Of a DNA stretch of 64,000 nt, positions 12,387-19,296 are shown in pieces; position 1 is the stretch's first letter; each line of letters starts with the position of its first letter. The position numbers and the translations under genes were made by a program. Below the pieces are notes generated by a model that saw only the letters and a program-made list of their open reading frames with translations, was not told where the DNA came from and made no database searches. Location: positions 2,356,001-2,420,000 of the forward strand of contig NZ_CP060711.1 in NCBI RefSeq assembly GCF_014395425.1, read 5' to 3'. Source of the stretch: Thermomonas brevis. GTDB lineage: Bacteria; Pseudomonadota; Gammaproteobacteria; Xanthomonadales; Xanthomonadaceae.

Positions 12387-12965
12387 ATGCGATTGGTTCT
12401 GTTGGGCGCGCCGGGTTCCGGCAAGGGCACCCAGGCGACTCGGCTGAAGGAACACCTGCAGGTTCCCCACATTTCCACCGGCGACCTGCTGCGCGCCGAA
12501 GTGGCCGCCGGCACCCCGCTGGGGTTGCAGGCCAAGGAAGTGATGGCGCGCGGCGACCTGGTCAGCGACGAGATCCTGCTGGGCATGCTCAAGGAGCGCT
12601 TCTCGCGCGAGGACACCCAGGCCGGTTTCATCCTCGATGGCTACCCGCGCAATCTGGCCCAGGCGGCCGCGCTGGACGAACTGCTGGCCAGCCTCGGGCA
12701 GAAGTTCGACGCGGCGGTGCAACTGGTCGTGGACAACGAACAGATCATCGAGCGCCTGGCCGGCCGCGCCAAGGCCGAGGGCCGCGCCGACGACACGCCG
12801 GAATCGGTGCGTCATCGCTTGAACGTGTACGACGAGAAGACCGCGCCGGTGATCGATTTCTACCGCCAGCACGGCCAGCTGACCGTGGTCGACGGCGTGG
12901 GTTCGCTGGACGAGGTGTTCGCGCGCATCGTCGAGGCGATCCAGGCGGGCCACGAGGTCGGTTGA
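12387..12965 (+). CDS. adk: Adenylate kinase, short-LID form
   Basis: 192 residues. It starts MRLVLLGAPGSGKGTQATRL (P-loop) and has HISTGDLLRAE, FILDGYPRN and GRADDTPESVRHRL. The LID is the short form without zinc-binding cysteines. It interconverts ATP plus AMP with two ADP in the cytoplasm. Divergent from pfp across about 110 bases. A large inverted repeat follows its stop, possibly ending the transcript or protecting the mRNA. Confidence 0.97.
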   Translation: MRLVLLGAPGSGKGTQATRLKEHLQVPHISTGDLLRAEVAAGTPLGLQAKEVMARGDLVSDEILLGMLKERFSREDTQAGFILDGYPRNLAQAAALDELLASLGQKFDAAVQLVVDNEQIIERLAGRAKAEGRADDTPESVRHRLNVYDEKTAPVIDFYRQHGQLTVVDGVGSLDEVFARIVEAIQAGHEVG

Positions 12966-12981
12966 GGTCACCTGGGCGACC

Positions 12982-13062
12982 GGCGAAGCGGCGCAGGGCC
13001 GACCTCGCAAGTCGCTCCCCGATACTCGCTTGGTTGCGAGGCCGGCCCTGCGCCGCTTCGCC
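12982..13062. repeat. Long inverted repeat between adk and mpl
   Basis: The left arm 12982-13010 and right arm 13034-13062 pair over 29 bases with one mismatch around a 23-base loop. There is no U-run, so it is not a standard intrinsic terminator. It may be an intergenic palindromic repeat of the REP type or an mRNA-stabilising hairpin. Confidence 0.85.
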
Positions 13063-13101
13063 TACTTCCAGCCTTCGTCCGGATCATTTCGGGAACCGCA
13101 C

Positions 13102-14454
13102 GTGAAACTCCACATCCTCGGCATCGCCGGCACCTTCATGGGCGGCGTCGCCGCGCTCGCGCGCGAACTCGGGCACGACGTCGAAGGCAGCGACCAGAAC
13201 ATCTATCCGCCGATGTCCACCCAGCTGGAGCGGCTGGGCATCGCGCTGAAGCAGGGGTATGCGCCGGACAACATCGCGTCCGATTGCGATGAGATCGTGG
13301 TCGGCAACGCGCTCTCGCGCGGCAATCCGGCGGTGGAATACGTGCTGGACGCCGGCCTGCGCTACACCTCCGGCGCGCAGTGGCTGGAGGAGAACGTGCT
13401 GCCGGGCCGCGATACGCTGGCGGTGGCCGGCACCCACGGCAAGACCACGACCACGACGATCCTGGCGTACCTGCTGCAAGCCGCGGGGCGCGAGCCGGGC
13501 TTCCTGATCGGCGGCGTGGCCGAGGACTTCGGCGTGTCGGCGCGCGTCGGCGCGGGCCGCGAGTTCGTGGTCGAGGCCGACGAATACGACACCGCGTTTT
13601 TCGACAAGCGCAGCAAGTTCGTCCACTACCGCCCGCTGATCGCCATCCTCAACAACCTGGAATACGACCACGCCGACATCTTCCCGGACGTGGCCGCGAT
13701 CCAGCGCCAGTTCCACCACCTGGTGCGCACCGTGCCGCGGCGCGGTCGTCTGATCGTCAACGGCCACGACGAGCGCCTGCGCGAAGTGCTGGCGATGGGC
13801 TGCTGGACGCCGGTGCAGCGCTTCGGCTTCGATCCGTCGTTCGAGTGGTGCGCGCGCAAGCTGGCCGACGACGGCAGCCGCTTCGCGGTGCTGCGCGATG
13901 GCAAGGAACTCGGCGTCGTCGAATGGCCGCTGCTCGGCGACCACAACGTGCTCAACGGCCTGGCCGCGCTGGCGGCCTGCGATGCGGTCGGCGTCGACGT
14001 CGCATCGGTCGTCCCGGCGCTGGCCGGGTTCCGCAGCGTCAAGCGCCGGCTGGAAATGATCGGCGCGCGCGGCGGCATCACCGTGTACGACGACTTCGCC
14101 CACCATCCGACCGCCATCGCGACCACGCTCGCCGGGTTGCGCGCGAAAGTCGGCGATGCGCGGATCGTGGTGGCGATGGAGCCGCGCAGCAATTCGATGC
14201 GGCTCGGCGCGCATGCGGACGCGCTGGCGCCGTCGCTGGAGCTTGCCGACGAGGTGGTGTTCCTCGCCCGGCCCGAGCTGCCCTGGGATGCCGGCAAGGT
14301 CATCGCCGCGCTCAGGGGAGAAGCCCGCGCCGTTGCCGATGCCGACGCGCTGCTGGCCGCGCTGCGCGAGCGCGTGCGTGCCGGCGACCACGTGGTGTTC
14401 ATGTCCAACGGCGGTTTCGACGGCGCGCCGCGGCGGTTCTTCGCCGCCCTCTGA
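13102..14454 (+). CDS. mpl: UDP-N-acetylmuramate:L-Ala-gamma-D-Glu-meso-DAP ligase
   Basis: 450 residues, the normal length. It recycles murein tripeptide by joining it to UDP-MurNAc in the cytoplasm. Seen: the N-terminal HILGIAGTFMGGVAALARE, the Mur-ligase ATP loop VAGTHGKTTTTTILAYLL, the DDFAHHPTAI motif and EPRSNSMRLG. The GTG at 13102 was preferred because it begins the conserved KLHILGIAG start; more upstream in-frame codons fall in the palindrome. Followed by degenerate intergenic repeats. Confidence 0.95.
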   Translation: MKLHILGIAGTFMGGVAALARELGHDVEGSDQNIYPPMSTQLERLGIALKQGYAPDNIASDCDEIVVGNALSRGNPAVEYVLDAGLRYTSGAQWLEENVLPGRDTLAVAGTHGKTTTTTILAYLLQAAGREPGFLIGGVAEDFGVSARVGAGREFVVEADEYDTAFFDKRSKFVHYRPLIAILNNLEYDHADIFPDVAAIQRQFHHLVRTVPRRGRLIVNGHDERLREVLAMGCWTPVQRFGFDPSFEWCARKLADDGSRFAVLRDGKELGVVEWPLLGDHNVLNGLAALAACDAVGVDVASVVPALAGFRSVKRRLEMIGARGGITVYDDFAHHPTAIATTLAGLRAKVGDARIVVAMEPRSNSMRLGAHADALAPSLELADEVVFLARPELPWDAGKVIAALRGEARAVADADALLAALRERVRAGDHVVFMSNGGFDGAPRRFFAAL

Positions 14455-14477
14455 ATCCTTCCGAAGGAAATAAAGCC

Positions 14478-14690
14478 CCTCTCCCCTCGGGAGATGGGTT
14501 GGGGTGAGGGTTCGGGTACTCATGCGACTTCATTGGTCGCCGAACCCTCATCTGGCCCATCTGGCCACCTCGCTTCGCGCCCAGGCGCAGCGCAGGGCGT
14601 TCGGACGTGCACGCGCCAGTGGCGCGTGAGCAGCACGCCCTCACCCAGTAGGCAGAAGGAAAAGCTGTCGCTCCCGCTTGCGGGAACGAG
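14478..14690. repeat. Degenerate intergenic palindromic repeat cluster
   Basis: The 240-base gap after mpl holds no gene. It has a small palindrome (TCTCCC-CTC-GGGAGA at 14480-14494). Longer inverted arms, 14493-14514 with 14541-14561, share GATGGG and TGAGGGTTCG. A third fragment, GCCCTCACCCA, is near 14637-14647, and CTCCCGCTTGCGGGAACGAG is near 14671. The pattern resembles the CCCCTCTCCC / GGGGTGAGGG intergenic repeats common in xanthomonads, here decayed. Confidence 0.7.
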
Positions 14691-14698
14691 ATAAGCAC

Positions 14699-16621
14699 TC
14701 AGCGCGGATGCGCCAGCACCCGCAGCGCGTCGCCTTCATCCAGTTTTTGGAGATCGGTCGGCAGCGCATGCGCCGGCGGTTCCGGCTTCCACAGGTTGAG
14801 CAGGCGCAGCCGGCGACGCAGCTGCATGGTGTCGTAGCGCGCCACCCATAGCGGCGTGCCGTCCTCCAGTCGCACCGGCGCGGGCCAGACGCGCAGGACT
14901 TCGATGCGTTCGGGGTCGCGCGCATCCGTGCGCCGCAGCAGCAGGCGCTCGGGATGCGCGTCCAGCGCCAGCGGCAGCACCGGGCGTTCGGCCGGCGACA
15001 GGTCGTCGTCCAGCAGGCCCAGTGCGCCCACCCAGTCGGCGGCCGGCTGCACCCGCCAGCCCTGCGCGTGCAAGCGCTGCCGCAGCAATTCGATGTCGCC
15101 GGCGATTTCCAGGTCGAAGCGCTGGCGGTCGTCGGCGATGCCCTGCGCCTGCCAGCGCCGCGCGTCCAGCGCCTGCACGGGCGGCGGCGGCTCGAACTTC
15201 GCCAGCGTCTGCGGCGCGCTGCGCGGCGCGTACCAGCAGGCGGCGAGCAGGAAGCTGCCGTAGAACGTCCAGCCCAGCGGCCGCATCCAGAACGAACGCT
15301 CGCTGTGGCGGCGGTAGGCGATGCCGATCAGCAGCACCCAGATCGCGCCCAGCAGCACGCCGCCGACGATGTCGCTGAGCCAGTGCGCGCCCAGGTAGAG
15401 GCGGGCGAAGCCGACCAGTGCGGTCGCGATGCCGGTGAGCAGGTAGGGCCAGACCCGCTGCCGGCCCGGCAGTTCGCGCGCGATCAGCACCGCGAAGAAG
15501 CCGAACACCACCGTGGTCATGGTCACCGCGATCGACGGGAAACCGAAGCCGGCCGCGGCGGTGGGCGGGCGCGGCATGTCCACCAGCGCGTCCAGGCCCT
15601 CGGTCAGCGCCAGCCCTACCGCGATGGCGACCAGCCAGTGCACGGCGGCCTTCCAGCGCCGACGCCATAGCAGCCACAGCATCGCCGCCAGCGAGGCCAG
15701 CCCCAGCACCGGCGCGCTGCCGATGGCGGCCAGCGTCGCCATCATCCGGTCGGCCAGCGGGTTGCGCAGGGCGAACATGAAGACGTGGACCTCCTGGTCG
15801 ACCAGCAGCGGGCCGCCGCGCAGCATCAGCGAAGCGCTGAACCACGCCCACAGCCAGGCCACCGCGAACAGGCAGACCGCGAGCAGCAGCAACGGCGCGG
15901 ATTCCGGCCGGCGGCGGTCGATCAGCGCGGCAGCGTAGCGGCCCAGCAGCGGATGCCGGTGGCTCCAGCGCAGCAAGCGCGCCAGCAGGCTGTCGGCGTT
16001 GCGCGCGAACCAGCGCCAGCTGTACAGCACCACCGCCCACGCCAGCGCCAGCGCCGCCAATAATCCCAGCAGCACCAGCGCCAGCTTGTCGGCCACCGCG
16101 GCCACGGCGTCGTAGGCCTGCCCCAGCGCCCAGCCTGGCAGCAGGAACAGCACCGCCCACGACAGGCAGGCGATGCCGCTGGCCTGCAGGTAGCGCGACA
16201 GCGGCATCCTCGACATGCCGGCGATGGCCGGCACGAACGGCCGCACCGCGCCGACGTAGCGGGCGATCAGGATGCTCTTGAAGGCGTTGCGCCGGAACAG
16301 GCCCTCGCCGCGCTCCAGCAGCTGCGGATAGCGCCGGAACGGCCACACCCCGCGCAGCGAATCGCCCCAGCGCCGGCCCACCCAGTAGCTGAGGCCATCG
16401 CCGGCGAACGCGCCCAGCGCGGCGCAGGCCACCGCGTAGGGGCCTGCGATCTCGCCCATGCCGATCAGCACGCCGATCGCGATCATCAGCGGCAGCGCCG
16501 GCACGATGGCGCCGAGCACGATCACCGCGTCGCTGAGCGCGATCAGGAAGATCAGCAGGCCGGCCGCCTGCGGGTGCGCGCCGATCCAGGCAACGATGTT
16601 GTCGAACCATGCGCCGTGCAT
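14699..16621 (-). CDS. DedA/VTT - PAP2 phosphatase - LssY fusion membrane protein
   Basis: 640 residues in three parts. Residues ~1-210 are a DedA/VTT domain (GRRWGDSLRGVWPFRRYP, then FVPAIAGMSRMPLSRYL). Residues ~220-440 are a PAP2-type phosphatase with membrane helices and motifs DMPRPPTAAAGFGFPS and YLGAHWLSDIVGG (catalytic His). The C-terminal ~200 residues are a soluble LssY-like domain rich in Arg and Leu. DedA proteins act as lipid flippases and PAP2 enzymes remove lipid phosphates, so a role in undecaprenyl- or phospholipid-phosphate handling is inferred. The start at 16621 gives the typical DedA N-terminus. Divergent from the SDR gene. Confidence 0.9.
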   Translation of the reverse strand: MHGAWFDNIVAWIGAHPQAAGLLIFLIALSDAVIVLGAIVPALPLMIAIGVLIGMGEIAGPYAVACAALGAFAGDGLSYWVGRRWGDSLRGVWPFRRYPQLLERGEGLFRRNAFKSILIARYVGAVRPFVPAIAGMSRMPLSRYLQASGIACLSWAVLFLLPGWALGQAYDAVAAVADKLALVLLGLLAALALAWAVVLYSWRWFARNADSLLARLLRWSHRHPLLGRYAAALIDRRRPESAPLLLLAVCLFAVAWLWAWFSASLMLRGGPLLVDQEVHVFMFALRNPLADRMMATLAAIGSAPVLGLASLAAMLWLLWRRRWKAAVHWLVAIAVGLALTEGLDALVDMPRPPTAAAGFGFPSIAVTMTTVVFGFFAVLIARELPGRQRVWPYLLTGIATALVGFARLYLGAHWLSDIVGGVLLGAIWVLLIGIAYRRHSERSFWMRPLGWTFYGSFLLAACWYAPRSAPQTLAKFEPPPPVQALDARRWQAQGIADDRQRFDLEIAGDIELLRQRLHAQGWRVQPAADWVGALGLLDDDLSPAERPVLPLALDAHPERLLLRRTDARDPERIEVLRVWPAPVRLEDGTPLWVARYDTMQLRRRLRLLNLWKPEPPAHALPTDLQKLDEGDALRVLAHPR

Positions 16622-16679
16622 CGGCGGATTATAGGTGGCGGACGCTACACTGCCCCTGCCACGACAACGGTGAATGCGC

Positions 16680-17501
16680 ATGACCACGCTTTCCGGCAAG
16701 ACTCTGTTCATCACCGGCGCCTCGCGCGGGATCGGCCTGGCCATCGCCCTGCGCGCCGCGCGCGACGGCGCCAACATCGCCATCGCCGCGAAATCCGACG
16801 TCGCCAACCCCAAGCTCCCGGGCACGATCCACAGTGCGGCGAAGGCGGTCGAGGAAGCCGGCGGCCGCGCGCTGGCGCTGAAGTGCGACATCCGCGAGGA
16901 GGAGCAGGTGCATGCTGCGGTCGCCGCCACGGTGGACGCGTTCGGCGGCATCGACATCCTGGTCAACAACGCCAGCGCGATCTGGCTGCGCGGCGCGCTG
17001 GACACGCCGATGAAGCGTTTCGACCTGATGCAGCAGGTCAACAGCCGCGGCAGCTTCCTCTGCGCGCAGGCCTGCCTGCCGCACCTGCTGCAAGCGCCCA
17101 ATCCGCACATCCTCACCCTGTGCCCGCCGCCCTCGCTGGAGCCGAAGTGGTGGGGCCCGCACACCGCCTACACGCTGGCGAAGATGGGCATGAGCTTCGT
17201 GACGCTGGGCCTGGCTGCCGAGTTCGGCCCGCAGGGCGTGGCGGTCAACGCGCTGTGGCCGCGCACCCTGATCGCCACCGACGCGCTGAACATGATCCCG
17301 GGCGTCGAGGCCGGCAACGGCCGCAAGCCCGAGATCATGGGCGACGCCGCGCACGCCGTGCTGACCCGCGAGGCGGCCGGCTTCTCCGGCAACTTCCTGA
17401 TCGACGACCAGGTGCTGCGGCAGGCCGGCGTCGCCGACCTGTCCGGCTACACGGGCGATCCGTCGAAGCCGCTGCTGCCGGATCTCTACATCGATCCCTG
17501 A
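16680..17501 (+). CDS. SDR-family oxidoreductase, HSDL2-like
   Basis: 273 residues. Rossmann motif TGASRGIGLAIAL near the N-terminus, NNASAIWL, and the catalytic YTLAK (Tyr and Lys present). The catalytic Ser position, usually in an 'SPP' motif in HSDL2-like enzymes, reads LCPPPSLEP, so Ser appears replaced by Cys. Substrate unknown; HSDL2-type enzymes act on lipids or acyl compounds. The ATG at 16680 has GGTGA six bases upstream and is preferred to one two codons earlier. Confidence 0.88.
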   Translation: MTTLSGKTLFITGASRGIGLAIALRAARDGANIAIAAKSDVANPKLPGTIHSAAKAVEEAGGRALALKCDIREEEQVHAAVAATVDAFGGIDILVNNASAIWLRGALDTPMKRFDLMQQVNSRGSFLCAQACLPHLLQAPNPHILTLCPPPSLEPKWWGPHTAYTLAKMGMSFVTLGLAAEFGPQGVAVNALWPRTLIATDALNMIPGVEAGNGRKPEIMGDAAHAVLTREAAGFSGNFLIDDQVLRQAGVADLSGYTGDPSKPLLPDLYIDP

Positions 17502-17549
17502 CGCCGCCTTCGTGGGATCATTGCGCGATCCTCACCCACGGACGACGCC

Positions 17550-17981
17550 ATGAAATACCTGCACACGATGGTGCGCGTGCGCGACATCGACGCCTCGTTG
17601 CGCTTCTACTGCGAAGGCCTCGGTCTGCGCGAGACGCGCCGGATGGAGAACGAGAAAGGCCGCTACACGCTGGTCTTCCTCGCCGCCGACGAAACGCCGG
17701 ACGCCGAAATCGAACTGACGTACAACTGGCCGGGCGAAGACGGCGGCACCGAGGACTACGGCAGCGCCCGCAATTTCGGGCACCTCGCGTTCCGCGTCGC
17801 CGACATCCATGCCACCTGCCAGCGCCTGCTGGACATGGGCTACACCATCAACCGCCCGCCGCGCGACGGCCACATGGCGTTCGTGCGTTCGCCCGACTTG
17901 ATCTCCATCGAACTGCTGCAGGAGGGTCACCTGCCGCCGCAGGAGCCTTGGGCCTCGATGCCGAACACGGGAGTCTGGTGA
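17550..17981 (+). CDS. gloA: Glyoxalase I-type (lactoylglutathione lyase-like) protein
   Basis: 143 residues, a single-domain glyoxalase/VOC protein. The four metal-ligand positions are present: His5 ([10 protein letters not shown]), Glu in IELTYNW, His in [11 protein letters not shown] and Glu in SIELLQE. These match bacterial GloA, which isomerises the methylglyoxal-glutathione adduct in the cytoplasm. Located between the SDR and the aminotransferase on the same strand; the next ATG begins 1 base after its stop, suggesting one transcript. Confidence 0.9.
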   Translation: MKYLHTMVRVRDIDASLRFYCEGLGLRETRRMENEKGRYTLVFLAADETPDAEIELTYNWPGEDGGTEDYGSARNFGHLAFRVADIHATCQRLLDMGYTINRPPRDGHMAFVRSPDLISIELLQEGHLPPQEPWASMPNTGVW

Positions 17982-17982
17982 G

Positions 17983-19218
17983 ATGGGGCGCGACGCACGG
18001 GTCGAAGAACTGCTGGCGCTCGGCCGCGAGTGCCTGCTGCCGGTGTACCGGCAGCGCGAGATGATCCTCGAACGCGGGCAGGGCGCGCGCGTCTGGGACA
18101 GCGAAGGCCGCGAGTACGTCGATTTCGGCGCCGGCATCGCGGTGTGCGCCCTCGGCCACTGCGATCCCGAGCTGACCGCCGCGCTGGCCGAACAGGCCGG
18201 CAAGCTCTGGCACACCAGCAACGTGTTCTACAGCGAACCACCGCTGCGGCTGGCGCAGGAACTGGTTGCCGCCTCGCGCTTCGCCGAGCGCGCCTTCCTG
18301 TGCAATTCCGGCGCGGAAGCGAACGAGGCCGCGATCAAGCTGGTGCGTCGCTGGGCCGCCGCGCAAGGCCGCGCGCCGGAACGCCGCGTCATCGTCACCT
18401 TCCGAGGCAGCTTCCACGGCCGCACGCTGGCGGCGGTCACCGCCACCGCGCAGCCCAAGTACCAGGAAGGCTACGAGCCGCTGCCCGGCGGCTTCCGCTA
18501 CGTCGATTTCAACGACGTCGCGCAGCTCGAAACGGCGATGGCCGGCGGCGACGTGGCGGCGGTGATGCTGGAGCCGGTGCAGGGCGAAGGCGGCGTGATG
18601 CCTGCCGCGCCCGGCTACCTGCAGGCGGTGCGTGCGCTGTGCGACAGGTTCGGTGCGCTGCTGGTGCTGGACGAAATCCAGTGCGGCATGGGCCGCACCG
18701 GCGAGTTGTTCGCGCACTGGCGCGACGGCGTGGCACCCGACATCGTGACGCTGGCGAAGGCGCTGGGCGGCGGCATGCCGATCGGCGCGCTGCTGGCCGG
18801 CCCGAAGGTGGCGGAGACGATGCAGTTCGGCGCGCACGGCACCACCTTCGGCGGCAACCCGCTGGCGGCGGCGGTGGCGCGCGTGGCGCTGCGTCGCTTG
18901 GCATCGGACGAAATCGCCGCCAACGTGGCGCGGCAGGAACGGGCGCTGCGCGACGGCGTCGATGCGATCAACCGCGATCTGGATCTGTTCGCCGAAGTGC
19001 GCGGCCGCGGTCTGATGCTGGGCGCGGTGCTGAAGCCGGAACACGCCGGCAAGGCCGGCGCGATCGGCGACCTCGCCGCCGCGAACGGCTTGCTGCTGCT
19101 GCAGGCCGGCCCCGACGTACTGCGCTTCGTGCCGGCGCTGAACATCGGCGATGCCGACGTGGCGGAAGGGTTGGCGCGGCTGCGGGGCGCGCTTGCGGAC
19201 TACCTCCGCCGGGCATGA
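17983..19218 (+). CDS. argD: Class III PLP aminotransferase, acetylornithine type
   Basis: 411 residues. Seen: CNSGAEANEAAIKLVR, FHGRTLAAVTATAQPKYQ, the VLDEIQCGMGRTG metal-free PLP-contact motif, and the Schiff-base Lys in LAKALGGGMPIGALL. This is the ArgD/AstC/SucOAT pattern: it transfers the amino group from N-acetylornithine (or related substrates) to 2-oxoglutarate. No other arg or ast genes are linked here, so the exact substrate is inferred. Confidence 0.88.
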   Translation: MGRDARVEELLALGRECLLPVYRQREMILERGQGARVWDSEGREYVDFGAGIAVCALGHCDPELTAALAEQAGKLWHTSNVFYSEPPLRLAQELVAASRFAERAFLCNSGAEANEAAIKLVRRWAAAQGRAPERRVIVTFRGSFHGRTLAAVTATAQPKYQEGYEPLPGGFRYVDFNDVAQLETAMAGGDVAAVMLEPVQGEGGVMPAAPGYLQAVRALCDRFGALLVLDEIQCGMGRTGELFAHWRDGVAPDIVTLAKALGGGMPIGALLAGPKVAETMQFGAHGTTFGGNPLAAAVARVALRRLASDEIAANVARQERALRDGVDAINRDLDLFAEVRGRGLMLGAVLKPEHAGKAGAIGDLAAANGLLLLQAGPDVLRFVPALNIGDADVAEGLARLRGALADYLRRA

Positions 19219-19296
19219 GGCAGGGGATGTCCCCGGCCGTTCCGCGCGAGATCCCGGCGACGCGACATTTGCGCGCCGCCGGGGTTCCTACCGGTC

